Positions 1 through 11,362 of a DNA stretch of 64,000 nt are shown one piece after another. Source of the DNA: Salvelinus alpinus (lineage: Eukaryota > Chordata > Actinopteri > Salmoniformes > Salmonidae); NCBI RefSeq assembly GCF_045679555.1, contig NC_092096.1, positions 28,590,364 through 28,654,363 on the forward strand. The letters run 5' to 3'. A program made the translations under genes and the position numbers. The first letter of the stretch is position 1, and each line of letters opens with the position of its first letter. Under the pieces are notes generated by a model. That model worked only from the letters and a program-made list of their open reading frames with translations. It was not told the DNA's origin and ran no database searches.

Positions 1-3000
1 CTGAGAGCAAGAGTAAGAAATGCCACATTTTATACCATACAGAATCACTTCAATGTGCTGGGACAGTCCCACCTACTTCCTGCATCCTGTCACATACTGT
101 TTTTGAATGGGCTTTAAAAAATCATGAAAACATGGGCATTTAAGATATAATATTCTAGTTGTATTCGTGGATTAATTTACTTCTACCTGATGCCTTTTAT
201 GAAGGTTTTCAATTGTTTTTGTAATCAAAAACCATAAGGCATCAGGTAGAATTTCACATATCTCAAATGACTGTGTTTTTCATGAATTTGATGATATAAT
301 CTTGAAGCCCATTAAAAAACAGTATGCAACTTTATCCAGGAAGCAGGGGGACTTTCTTAGTGTATAGGTAAAATGTAGAAAATAGTTTTATGCAAAGTAT
401 CAGACTTGATCACTTTTCTTGCAGGTAAACCCTGTCAGCCTCCGGACCCTCCTTTATAGAATAAAGTCTTCTCAACATGCACAGGTTGGTGAATCAAAGT
501 ATGAATACAATGCCAAGATTGGAGATTTTGTTCTGCTGGACACTTATGAGATAATTAACACCCTCATAATTCAGAAACGTTTAAAAACAAGAGATTTAAG
601 ATTGTTGGTATGGATGGTTGTGCGCCATTTGTCTGAAAGTCTAAAAATGATTGTTTATTTATTTATTTTTTACTTTTTTTACAGTCCAATGATGCAGGCA
701 TGGAATCACCTGAAGCTAACTTTTCCAAGCTCACCCAAAGCTTGATTATAGACCCGGTTGAGCGTGAACACTTCGTCCAAGTAAGTAGCTGTTAATGCCA
801 AGCTTGTCTTGAACCTACAAGGCCTTCCCACACTACGTCAGATTCAGTCTTTTACGATTATTACATGTCACACTGTGCAACGTGACCAAATTAAAATCTT
901 GACATCAACCTGGCTGGGTTGTACGGTTTAACTCAGTTCTGTTGTCATATTCTACGATTGGCTTGCGAGGCTATGTCAGTCGACTTAGGCTACGTCAACT
1001 GGGCGTATCAAGCATTGGTGTCAAAAGAAAAACAACAAGCTGTTGCTATGTTGATTGACAGACAATGCTCCTCCTACCTCTGTGACTGAGCGGTCCTTGT
1101 AATAAAAAGCTAAATTCTTGAATTGAAGAGGCTCATCACAACATGGAAACGCTAATGCCGAATATAAGCCCCGTAGCATAATCATTGGCATTACTCAATA
1201 AAAGCATTGCAATTTTGACATTCAAGGTGTGATGGTTATTTATAACTACAGAGCCAATTACTTGCACCAAGCTTTCATTCTACAAAGTGTGATTTTAAAA
1301 AAAAAAATTTTTTTTATGAATGGCGTCATTGCTGGTCGTTTTCTTATTGATACTGCCATAACTTTTTCGGAGCTTAGGAAAAGTAGAGGTATTTAAAGGA
1401 AAATTCCACCCAAAAACTATCTTTTGGTATTTGTTTTATTAGTCCATTGTAGGGCTGGGCGACTAAATCAAAATAATTTGAAATTATGTTTTGTACGATA
1501 TTCCAAGTAACTGTATCGCAAGAATCAAGTGTTTTTATTTTTTCATTTTTGAGTGTTTATGTCCACTTGTTTTCATGTCTTTTTGGTCTCGTCTCCTTCG
1601 CTCTGTGATGTGTGCGCCTTCCCATTTTACACCAGAGATCTGTATGTAATGATGAGATGCATGTCTTCGCCCTAACAATTGGGGTTGTTGTCCCGAAAGC
1701 AAGCTTAGGTCCACTATAAGCCCATTTGAAACGCATTGGGCTTATTTTGGACAGATTTTAGCTTGCGTGAAACTGATCACTTCACCTCTTCCTCTTGTTT
1801 ACACACACCAAGCCACTCTCCCTGTCACTCACAACAACAAAGATGAGAGATCACGTCTTCCTCCTTGACAAGCGGTTTCAACTTGCTATTTGCATTTGAA
1901 AGAGGAAACTAATAAATGAAAGAGAAATTGCAAAAAGGAGGAGCGTAAGTAGTAAAAGTTACAGGTCCATTGTGATATTCTGAGAGAGCATCTTGTGCAT
2001 CTAAGTGCTGCATTCAACACTGTTGACCATGATGTCCTTCTGAACAGACTGGAGAGGTGGGTTATGTGTCCAGTACAGTAGGTCCCTCAGGTCCTCTGGT
2101 GCACTGGCCTTTTAACTATCCCAAAGCCTAGAACCAGGAGTCATGGAGAGGCAGCCTTTAGTTACTATGCCCCCAGCCTCTGGAATAGCCTGCCAGAGAA
2201 CCTGAGGAGGGCCGAAACTGTGATTTTTTTTTTTTAAAGATCTTAAAACACACCTTTTTAGCTTTGCTTTTACTTGGGGTGCTTTTTAGTTGTTCAGTTT
2301 GTTATTCATCCTCTTGTTGTGTAGTAAATATAGCATTTAAAAAAAATAAATGTGAAGAACATTATTGCATTCCATGGCTGAAATGTGCTGTATAATTAAA
2401 GCTTGATTTAACCTGTGTAATTTTCTGTAGCCTAATGCCTGCTACGTTAAGTTAGTCATTATTAGTGAATGTGCATTATGCAAGGTTCTGATAATGTGTC
2501 CCTTTCCAACAATGTAGAGAAATAATATAAATTAGAAATAATTACAATGAGTAACAATAACCTGGCTATATACACGGGGTACTGTCGGGAAGAGTGGGTT
2601 GTGCCCGACTACACAAGCAGCAATGAGTGTAAACATGAGTTCAAGTTTTAGATGCTTTTACATTAGGTTTTTGTGTCTCTGGCATTGTAGTCCACAAACC
2701 GTTCAGTCCAGATGGTGTTTGAAGACGGCGGCCACCTGTAGTCTCTTGCGGCGGTGTGGCTTCACTGGCAGAGTACGTAACACTCCTTCTAAGAGGTCTG
2801 TGGAAGGGGAGAGTAGGCATGCTGTGTCTTCCTAACTGCTCACTTGAGTTAGGTCCAGCCTGCACTCTTGTGCCAGTCAGTTGATTAGGGAATTCCTTGC
2901 AGGTGTGCTGATTAGTAATCCTGCACAGGTGTGTTGGGTGAGCAGCGTTCTGGCTGTCTTCGGCTGGCCTGGTGCTGAAGGTAGTGCAGCCTTGCACAGT

Positions 3001-6000
3001 GCTGAACTGAGTGCCATTGTCCATGGGGCTGAAGTGAGCGCACCTCTCTCCTGTGCTAAGGTGGATGGCTCTGTCCATGTTGCTGCACTGAGAGTCCTTC
3101 AGCCAAACCTATGCCCATGCCTCTCATGGTGCCACACAGCCCTCCCTTTAACTCCGAGCCATGAAACGAATTGGTGGAAGAGAAGAGAAAATGGAGCCGG
3201 GAGAGGGCATCAGCGTTCCCATGAGCAGACCCTGGTCTGTGTCAAACCACAAAGTTGTATGGTTGGAGCTCGAGGAACCAGTGAGTCACCCGGTCATTGG
3301 GGTCCTTGGCCATCCACTGCAAGGGTGCATGGTCTGTCTCCAGGGTGAACTGCCTTCCCATGAAATGGTAGGATCGGGAGCAGGCAGCCTATTTTATAGC
3401 CAGACATTATTTTCCAGATATTATTTTTCTGCGGTAAGCATACTTCCGTTCCCTGGGTAGGAGCTTTTGACTGATAAATAAAGCATAATGTTCTTAACCA
3501 TCCCAGACCTGGGACTGGACGGCTCCTTGTCCAGTTTCAGAGGCGTCTGTTTGGACGACGAAAGGCTTGGAGTAGTCTGGTGACCTCAGGACTGGTCCTG
3601 AACAGAACGAGGTTTGAAGATCCACAGAATAAACCGCCGGTAGTAACTGGCCAGTCCCATGAAGGCTCTCACCTGAGTCTTGGTGGTTGGATGAGGTCAG
3701 TTGCTTGGATACCAGGACGATAGGGCTGGCCCTCTGACTTTTTGACTCCTCTATGGCATCCAACTCGCACACATTTTTGACCTCGGCGCAGACGGCTTTG
3801 CGATGAGCTTCAAGGACCCTATACGGCTTGACGTGTACAGTCTTCCCAGGTAGCATAAGGATATCCTGCTCTAGCACATCTGTCCGCCCTGGCAAAGAGG
3901 TAAATGTATCCGTGTACTGATCAACAAAGTGTCTTACCTCTTGGAGTTGTTGGGGAGTAAGGTCTTGGCCCATGTTTATGACATCTCTGGGTATTTCCCG
4001 AGGAAGCTCTGGAGACAAAGGCCAAAGTAACATCATCCTCCTCCCACTTCTTCAGAAGGTTGATGTGATATACTTGCTCTCGATCTGGCTGGTTTATCCC
4101 GTACGTCATTGGGTCTAGTTTCTCCATGACTGCGTAGGGCTGCTGCCACCGGGCGAGGAACTTGCTTTCTGTGGTGGGAAGAAGGCGCACTCGGTCACCA
4201 GGATTGAACTCTAGGAAGGCCCACCCTTGCGAACATATGTACCAACTCCTTGGCTATGGCCTTGGTAGGGATGGTTCATAGGGTAATTGCCTCTGGGTAC
4301 CTGGTGGCATAGTCTACCACCACCAGGATATATCGGTATCCTTTCCCAGACTTTGGGAGAGGTCCAACTAGGTCTATCCTTAGTCTATCAAATGGGGTCT
4401 CAATGATAGGTAGCGGGGTACGCCCTACTGGGGATGTCTGCTGACAGGTGGGAAACCTCTGACAGTACTGTGAGACAGACATGTAGATTCCCGGGCCAGT
4501 AAAACTTCTGTAGGATTTGTTCCCATGTCTTTTCCTCACCCAGATGAGTGCCCAAGATGTGAGAGTTGGCCAGTTGGAGAACAACTGGAACATACACTTT
4601 GGGCACTAGGAGGATATAAGTTATTCGCCTACTTCTTTAACCTATAGAGTAGCCCTTGATGAAGGGCAATGTAAGGAGTCACCAAAGGGCATTTGCGAGG
4701 TTTTGGTCTCTGGGCATCACCAAAACGGCCCTGCAACAGAACTGAGAAGTCATTGATATGTAGGGGAGGCTCACCTTCCACATCAGTGGTATCTCCGTTG
4801 TCCTCAGGCTGGTCTGGTTGTGTGGCATCACCCAGCAGCACCTTTACTGATCTCTGCTGGCGAGAATGTTTTTTAGTATGTTGACCCTTCAGAACAGGCA
4901 GCAAAGACTTGGGTCTATGGGTGTGGTGAAGAGCAGAGGTAGTGCGAAATGAATTTTTGCTTACCCCAGCAGCCTCAAAGACTCAAATCCCAGGCAGTTT
5001 CGACTCGGGAGCAGAGGGGTTGTCAATTCTGTCATCACCCCTGCAATGACCGTCCATGCCCCACAATCAGTGTTGAACCGGATGTGGGATGTCTTTGGTG
5101 TGTCCCCATGGATGCAGGTGAGGGGTATGGTGTTGTGGTTTCGAAGACCCCCTACAGGAATCTATTCTGTCAGCGTGACTGCTCTGCCAGAATAGGTTAT
5201 GTGAGCCCACCTGCACTAGATACTAGCGAGCAGGTACCTCACTTCCCTCCTCCCTCAGGTCCCACAAGTGGCAATTGCTGTTAGTCGAGTAGGGTACCCT
5301 TGGTCTCACATTTTCCGCACCAGACAACATTATGTCGCTCCTCTCTGGCTGGGAAGTAAGCGGCAGTTTTGGGAGGCTCATATTTTCTTGAGGAAAAAGG
5401 TTGTCCGGTTGTTTCTTCATAGGTGAAGGTCATTCCTGTTAGTTTGACTTAAGTGCATCTTTTGAAGCCCCCAACTTTTCCACCAGCTAAATCATGTCCT
5501 GGTAAGTCTGAGCATCTGGCATTGTTGGGTGGCTGCTTTGTGCAGATCATAGGGAAGGCCTCTCATGAACTGGTCCAGGCCTTATGGCTTCAGACAATTT
5601 TTTCCCAAGCCGCCTTCGGTGGTATAATTGGGCCCGGGGTACCTGGCCAGCTTGTTATTCCCAGGTTCTGAACCGGTGGGCGCATTGCAAAGGGGTTGAG
5701 CCTTAATCTGCTCAGGATCTCCTCCTTCAAACGGTCATAGTTAATGACCCCTACTGTCCCCAGATCCTGATAGCCTTGTTGGGCCTCTCCTGTGAGATAC
5801 GGGCTACAAGAGCGGCCATGTCATCCGGTCCCATAACTCTCTCTCTCTGCCACTCTCAAACATCAAGAGAAAAGCCTCTGGGTCATCAGCGTCAGTTATC
5901 TTAGTGAGTGTCTCTCTTGCCTTACTGGCGGGTGAGCGAAGAGGGACTGGACCCCTAAGCTGTTCCAACAGGCCTCTGATCTTCCAGGGTACCTTTGAGG

Positions 6001-9000
6001 TGGGTAATCTGTTGTACGAGCCGGCCATGCCTTCTACCATGGTATCAGAGATCTGTTGGCTGACTCCATGAAGATTTATGAGTTATCCCAGCATGTTTTC
6101 CAAGTTTCCAACTCCAGGATTAGACAGGGTTCCGCTCTTGCACAAAAAAAAAGTTGAAAGAAAATGCAATAAGTTGTGTTTTTACTCAGATGTCTGCATT
6201 CTCCATCATATGTCGGGAAGAGTGGGGTGTGCCCGACTACACAAGCGGCAATGAGTAAACACACAACAAAAGAGTAAAAGTTTCAGATGCTTTAGCTTTT
6301 AGTGTCTCTTGTGTTCTAGTCCACAAGCAGTTCAGGCAAGAGGGTGGTTGAAGATGTCGGCCACCTGTAGTCTCTTGCGGTGGTGTGGCCTCACTGGCAG
6401 AGTCTGTAACTCCCCTTCCAGGGAGTCTGTGGAAGGAGAGAGAAACAGTGTAAGTGGGAGAGTAGGCACAGTGTAGCTGTGCCTTCCTAACTGCTACAGG
6501 ATAGATAATAGATAGTAAAAGCAGCATGCTGTGATGATTTAAGAGTTCAATGCAGATACTCTGTGTAGCTATTGATTAACTATTTAACAGTCTTATGGCT
6601 TGGGGGTAGAAGCTGTTCAGGGTCCTGTTGGTTACAGACTTGGTGCATCAGTACCGCTTGCTGTGCGGAAGCAGAGACAACAGTCTATGACTTGGGTGGT
6701 TGGTGTCTTTGACCATTTTTAGGGCCTTCCTCTGACACTGCCTGGTATAGAGGTCCTGGATGGCAGGGAGCTCTGCCGTACGCACTGCTCTCTGTAGCGC
6801 CCTGTAGGCTGTCTCATCATCGTCAGTGATCAGGCCTACCACCGTTATGTTATCGGCAAACTTAATGATGGTGTTTGAGTTGTGAGCGGCCACACAGTCG
6901 TGGGTGAACAGGGAGTACAGGTGGGGACTAAGCACGCACCCCTGAGGGGCCCCCGTGTAGAGGGTCTGCATGGCGGATGTGTTGTTGCCTACCCTCACCA
7001 CCTGGGGGGCGGCCCGTCAGGAGGTTCAGGATCCAGTTGCAGAGGGAGGTGTTTAATCCCAGGGTCCTTAGCTTAGTGGTGAGCTTGGAGGGCACATGTC
7101 AGCAATCGAGTTTTCAAGATATAGAACTTTCGAAATACACAAATACCAAAACGCAGCATCATATGATGATGCAAAACTCAGCTGTATTTTGAAAGTTATA
7201 CATCTTAACTCGATTGCTGACATACAAAACATTTTGGGGCTACATCAACAATGGACTAATGAAACAAATACCAAAAGAGTGGAGTTTTCCTTTAATCGGC
7301 AGACCCTGTCACATTGATCAAGCCAAGACGTCCGACAATTGTTTACGACCTAAGAATTTACCCACAATGTGGACATTTTGTCTGGATGGCAAAATCGTGT
7401 CATAAGGCGGCTAAAATCATGCAGTCTGTGCGGGCCTTTACTTGAACATTTTCTCTGGCCTAACTCAAGTTAGTTATGATGTTTGTGGAGAATATAGTTG
7501 AGTTGAGATTCGGTAAGATTGTTAGTCAACAAGATAGCATTTGAATAGTGAATAGGCCTACGCTACTAGAAATCATAACTAGTCATTCACTAACATTAAT
7601 TTGTCTGTGCTGTGTTTACACAGACAGCCCAATTCAGATTTTTTTCCCAGTAATTGGTATTTTGACCAATCAGATCTGATGTGAAAAAATCTGGTGTGAT
7701 TGGTCAAAAGTGCCACAACATGCAGCCTTACATGCCACAACACTGATTTCTGTTCTTTGCGTACTGGATTGTGCTAGCCTGAGTGCCAAGACAGCAGAAA
7801 CAGGCTTGGTACCCAGGCTAGGATCATGCAGGGTCTCTCAAACAATAATTCATTGATATAATTATTTTCCCTTTTGCATTATCTCACTGACTCTCTATCT
7901 TTTCAGGTGGTGTTTCCTGAAGAATTCAGACCTGATTTTGACCAAGTGCTTCAGGAACTGGTCTGTGACTTCCTCACTCGGCTGGAAGAGCTGCTTACAC
8001 TACCAGACTTTAAGCAGGTGCAGAAATCACTTTCGTAAGATTGTCTTGAGACAACGGCATTCAAATGAATAACTGTAGTTGGCCTGGAATCTATTTTGGC
8101 ATTTTATTTGTGTCCCTCTTTTCCCTAGACTGCATTGTTGCTGAGTGCTGGCTCCTCTGGCCTGGATGAATGCCTGCAATCTTTCTCTCACTCAGAAGAT
8201 CTCCAGTTTCTGCTCCAGAATTACAAACAATGCAGAACATTGTACACAAACAGTAAGTTCATAGAAAATTATAAATTTTTCATGCATCATTTTAGCACCA
8301 CATGGTCAGATAAGGTTTATTGATATAACAACTGCATCTGAGGAGAATAATATGATTTATGTGCAGGAAGTTCCTCTCACCATGTTCCTTACCTTCCTTG
8401 TTCATTTGAAAGGGATTTAAAGTTGGAAGGATTAGTCAAATAAAGTGACGGATTAAAATGTAATTTATGGATTTGAGAAGTTTTGCCTCTGTGTTCAGAA
8501 CAGTCACCTAGATAAAAAAGTGTGTTTTTAATGTATTTGTTTTTGTCTGTGCAGTTTCCTCCTCTGACATTCCTCAGGAATCAGATATTGAATCTGATGC
8601 TTTCCCTGACCAGTTAAACCGTACCAATCTGGACACTGGTGTGGGGATGAGGACTGGGATACAAAGCAGAGACTGCCAAAGGATGGAGTTGGCATCACAT
8701 TTAGTGGAAATGGGGAGCACAAGAGATATTATAGGCTGCGATGAAACCTGTGATGAAGGGAATGAAGATGACATTGATGTAGAGGACGACCCAAAACAGA
8801 AAAGGTATGAGAATAAATGTATTTTTGTTATTTCAAACAGTACAGTTGGTAAATAATCATTTGCATTTGGACAGTCTATCAAACAAACTTACCACTTGAC
8901 CCAGTAATAGTCAACCATTTGCATTTCTGTTTTGTGCTGTTCACAGGGCTTGTTCTGGTCTTTCTCCTACCAGTGTCATGCAAGGTGGTGATACAGGTGA

Positions 9001-10438
9001 GACCTCACTAACTTTTAGTTGAGTACATTTACCCTTTGGAAAGCCTCAGTTGACCATTGTGGGGCAATGGTAGGGGAAACTTCCTCATGAGTTCAATATT
9101 TGTATTCATTTTTCCACAGACACTGTTGCAGGGGTATCGTTTCAGGTGTTGACTCCTCTTTCTTCAGCTTCAAATGAGTGTGCCCCATCTACTTCCAGTT
9201 CATCACACATGAACATTTTCCACCAGTGTCCCCAGTGTGGAAAGTGCTTTAATTATCAGTCTCAACTTGTCCAACACCAGCAAATTCACTGTGGGGACAA
9301 TCCATACAAGTGCTCCAACTGCGGGAATAGATTCAAATTCTTTACAAGTCTGTCAAATCATAAGAGGATGCAATGTGTGGGCACTGCCTTTAGCTGTCCC
9401 AAGTGCTGGAGAGAGTTTGGTTCTCTGCGGGAGAAATTGAGACACCAGTGTCCACACAACGAAGTCATGTACATCTGTCCACAGAGCGGGAAGAGTTTTA
9501 AGACGCCACAGCAACAACCATTCCAGTGCCGTCATTGCGCAATGGCCTTTTCCGAAATGGATCAACTGCATGCTCACGAAAAAATTCACGGAATCCCCCA
9601 AACTCTTGACTGTCACACATGTGGAATTACATTCAGCAACTTGCCCAGCCTCGTGCACCACGTGGAAGCCCACAAGAGGTCGGATCTGAGGCCATCGTCA
9701 CACCTTCCAAAGAAGAAGAAAGGATTGCAGCTTCCGAAAACTCACCATTGTCACCAATGTGGAAAGTCCTTTGTAACAAACCGACGCCTTAAGGATCACG
9801 TTCGTACTCATTTGAATTATCGTCCCTTCCCCTGCTCCTACTGTGGAAAATGTTTCACTCAGAAAGGTAATCTCAATGTGCACATAAGGATCCACACAGG
9901 GGAGAGACCCTACATGTGCTCTGTGTGTGGGAAGACCTTTCAGTCAGCAGGGAATCTGCAGGTACACCAGCGCTTTCACACTGGGGAGAAACCCTACCAA
10001 TGCAAAGAGTGTGACAAACGTTTTACTAAGTCGAGCCATTTAGTCGTCCACATGCGTGGGCATACTGGAGAGCGTCCTTTCACTTGTAATGAATGTGGAA
10101 GGAGTTTTATCCGGAAAACTTGCTTAAAGAAACATTTGCTAGTTCATTCAGGACAGAAGCCTTATTCACGGCCTCGTTGCCCGAATAATTCCAAGCGCAG
10201 TTCACAACCAAGCTATCATATGAAGGAGAATCCTACTAATGCGAGTGCCATGACTGGACATGCGACTGCCATGGCTGGACATGCGGCCGCCATGGCTGGA
10301 CATGTGGCCGCCGTGGCTGGACATGTGGCCGTACCAGCAATCTATCATGACAGCCTTAACATAAAAATGTTGGCACATGTTGGCATGTCCCGAGGCTATG
10401 CCATGGAGAGACTAGGAGGTGGTCCTTCAAATTGTTGA
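1..10438 (+). CDS. TINF2_N-domain C2H2 zinc-finger protein, copy 1 (5' end outside window)
   Basis: Eight exons are inferred by alignment with copy 2 and by GT-AG sites: <1-12, 425-484, 685-780, 7907-8017, 8129-8252, 8555-8804, 8947-8996 and 9120-10438. The sum is 2022 nt, divisible by three, and no internal stop is seen. Exons 1-5 encode a helical domain that resembles the N-terminal domain of TIN2 (TERF1-interacting nuclear factor 2). Landmarks are [20 protein letters not shown] in exon 4 and a [19 protein letters not shown] stretch in exon 5. Exon 6 is an acidic linker ([14 protein letters not shown]). Exon 8 carries the fingers. A nuclear DNA-binding regulator is likely from family knowledge; its target and the role of the TIN2-like domain are unknown. 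Exon 2 is 24 nt (8 codons) shorter than in copy 2, in frame. Intron 3 is swollen to 7.1 kb by transposons. The start codon is outside the window. Confidence 0.8.
1393..1446 (+). repeat. End of a palindromic MITE (family C), detached half
   Basis: The segment from AAAGGAAAATTCCACC to AGTCCATTGT is the inverted match of 7230-7291, where TGGACTAATGAAACAAATACC and AGTGGAGTTTTCCTTT are found. The two stretches look like the two ends of one palindromic MITE now 5.6 kb apart. Confidence 0.5.
1447..1985. repeat. Unclassified interspersed repeat in intron 3 of copy 1
   Basis: The segment starts with AGGGCTGGGCGACTAAATC, a motif common at the edge of fish interspersed repeats, and continues as AT-rich non-coding sequence. 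No open frame, terminal repeat or target duplication was found. It could be a degraded hAT-type non-autonomous element; this is a guess from the opening motif. Confidence 0.3.
1986..2400 (+). mobile_element. LINE fragment (reverse transcriptase remnant)
   Basis: Translation near 2010 gives [17 protein letters not shown], the fingers/palm motif that precedes the catalytic site in non-LTR reverse transcriptases. It is followed after a deletion by a C-terminal LINE-like stretch ([24 protein letters not shown]) and an A/T-rich tail. The core of the RT is missing, so this is a dead fragment, probably of the L2/Rex group. Confidence 0.6.
2505..2582 (-). mobile_element. LINE 3' untranslated piece, left of the Gypsy insertion
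   Basis: The sequence ending CTGGCTATATACACGGGGTAC resembles the 3' untranslated part of the LINE family seen at 26541-28183 and 56580-56806, in reverse orientation. It stops exactly where the Gypsy LTR begins. The matching piece of the same LINE resumes on the other side at 6497, so the LTR element probably landed in this LINE. Confidence 0.5.
2583..3138 (-). repeat. Gypsy LTR, complete copy (556 bp)
   Basis: The repeat runs from TG to CA on the + strand. It shares its first approximately 280 bp with the stretch starting at 6211, and is bordered internally by the polypurine tract. It is the 3' LTR of the - strand element. Confidence 0.65.
6211..6496 (-). repeat. Gypsy LTR, partial copy
   Basis: The repeat starts TGTCGGGAAGAGTGGGGTGT, matching the copy at 2583 with scattered differences and small length changes. 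It ends early, joined to LINE sequence at about 6497. Confidence 0.65.
6497..7093 (-). mobile_element. LINE fragment (Rex/L2-like), reverse orientation
   Basis: The - strand translates to [20 protein letters not shown] and [15 protein letters not shown], followed by a FADN version of the FADD catalytic box and by [18 protein letters not shown]. It is the same family as the + strand LINE at 26541-28183. The thumb region is deleted. The left part belongs to the 3' untranslated region and continues at 2505-2582 beyond the Gypsy insertion. The right edge (7093) is the 5'-truncated end and abuts the MITE half at 7094. Confidence 0.75.
7094..7292 (+). repeat. Palindromic MITE (family C), main part
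   Basis: The segment carries an internal inverted repeat: ATGTCAGCAATCGAGTTTTC near 7097 pairs with AACTCGATTGCTGACAT near 7207. Its right end is the inverted match of 1393-1446. No coding capacity is present. Confidence 0.55.
7618..7738. repeat. Palindromic MITE (family B), copy 1
   Basis: The sequence contains ACACAGACAGCCCAATTC and an inverted pair built on TTGACCAATCAGATCTGA. Three further copies lie at 25328-25478, 28184-28312 and 39958-40068. Confidence 0.55.
9120..10438 (+). CDS. Zinc-finger exon (exon 8) of copy 1
   Basis: The exon begins after an acceptor at 9118-9119 and ends at a TGA at 10436-10438. It encodes about 11 recognisable C2H2 units starting at CPQCGKCF, joined in the second half by HTGE(R/K)P(Y/F)-type linkers. 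Finger 2 ends H-x4-C (C2HC). Finger 4 lacks its second cysteine (CPQSGKSF). The twelfth unit, canonical in copy 2 (YSCLRCPN), has lost a cysteine here (YSRPRCPN) and its final histidine context. The reading frame then runs on about 75 residues past the point where copy 2 stops. This tail contains four 7-residue repeats of the type AMAGHAA (10247-10330). Compared with copy 2, the exon start is nearly identical while fingers 4-6 differ clearly. Confidence 0.85.
10247..10330 (+). repeat. Four tandem 21-bp repeats coding for AMAGHAA-type heptads
   Basis: Four in-frame 21-bp units each encode A-(M/V)-(T/A)-G-H-(A/V)-(T/A). They lie in the C-terminal extension of copy 1 and have no counterpart in copy 2, whose protein ends just before this point. 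Confidence 0.85.
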
Positions 10439-11362
10439 ACGCTGCCCTGCGCACGGAAAAATTTCCCAATACTCCCCCCCCGGCCCTACCTCTCACTTTT
10501 GAGTATCCATCTTAGAGGGTAGTTGGGAGTGCAATTCGCTAGGGAAGCAGCAAGTTATGGGGAAAGATCAATACTAGTCCAGAGAGATTAATGGGTGTTC
10601 TAATTATTGTTAACATGGAAACAACTGCATTTTTCATTGTAGGTTTCAAACAAACCCTCTGCAATGGCTTCATGCACGGAATTGAATTGGAACAACTAAC
10701 AATTTATCATTAACACAGAAACAAAGGAATTGTCTGGTGTAGGTTTTCCAAAAACGTGCGGCAATGGCATCATTCACGGATGGGGGAGGGGCTTTGGAAG
10801 GTGAAGGGGGTGTAGACTCTAGTCTTTCTCTATACATCATGTCTCAGAACCTCATCAAGTAGCTGATTTGGTTGCCAAGGTTACCGGACCAGTTAAGAAG
10901 CTACTTTATAGTTTCATGTGATGTTCTGTTTTTCTCATTACAAATATTATTCCTTTACAGATGTATTATAAACATGTAGAGCTGTTTGCATGTAGACATG
11001 TTTATGTAATAGGAGCGGTAGTCATGGATAGAGGTTGAACTGGTGAAATGCATGTGCAATTGTAATATAAGTATTTACTCTTAACAGTAATAATGATAAT
11101 GTGTTATTTGATAAGTGTATTTCTAGACTTTCAAGGAATCTAGAAAAGTGTATTTCCTGGTGTTATATTTGGAGGGTTGTGATATTCTTTGTTATACCTA
11201 TTATTAAAGGTTTTAATACTTAAGCTTCTATTTATTTATTTTTTAGGGGCATTCAGCACTGTGCTCTCTCTGTGTTACATGTGACCAACCTGCACAATCA
11301 CATGCTATCGCAACACCATTAGGTTGTATATTCTGTTTTCTGGGTTATTGGCTGCTCACAAC
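10439..11362 (+). other. 3' flank / probable 3' UTR of copy 1
   Basis: No gene is seen. An ATTAAA at 11203-11208 is a plausible polyadenylation signal. Two imperfect direct copies of about 71 bp (10609-10680 and 10709-10780) end in TTCATGCACGGA and ATCATTCACGGA. Confidence 0.45.

Larger units (their letters stand above)
2583..6496 (-). mobile_element. Ty3/Gypsy LTR retrotransposon fossil, Gmr1-like domain order
   Basis: An LTR starting TGTCGGGAAG lies at 2583-3138, and a partial second copy of it lies at 6211-6496. Reading on the - strand from right to left, the parts in order are: a gag-like region (about 6040-5700), a poorly preserved protease-like region, an integrase (about 4610-3930, with a zinc-binding region and a core around [13 protein letters not shown]), then reverse transcriptase (about 4000-3490) and RNase H (about 3440-3165). 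A purine tract (3139-3151) precedes the 3' LTR. Integrase ahead of RT is the order known from the Gmr1 group of Ty3/Gypsy elements. The element is broken in many places, with parts missing and one LTR truncated. It looks old. Confidence 0.75.
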
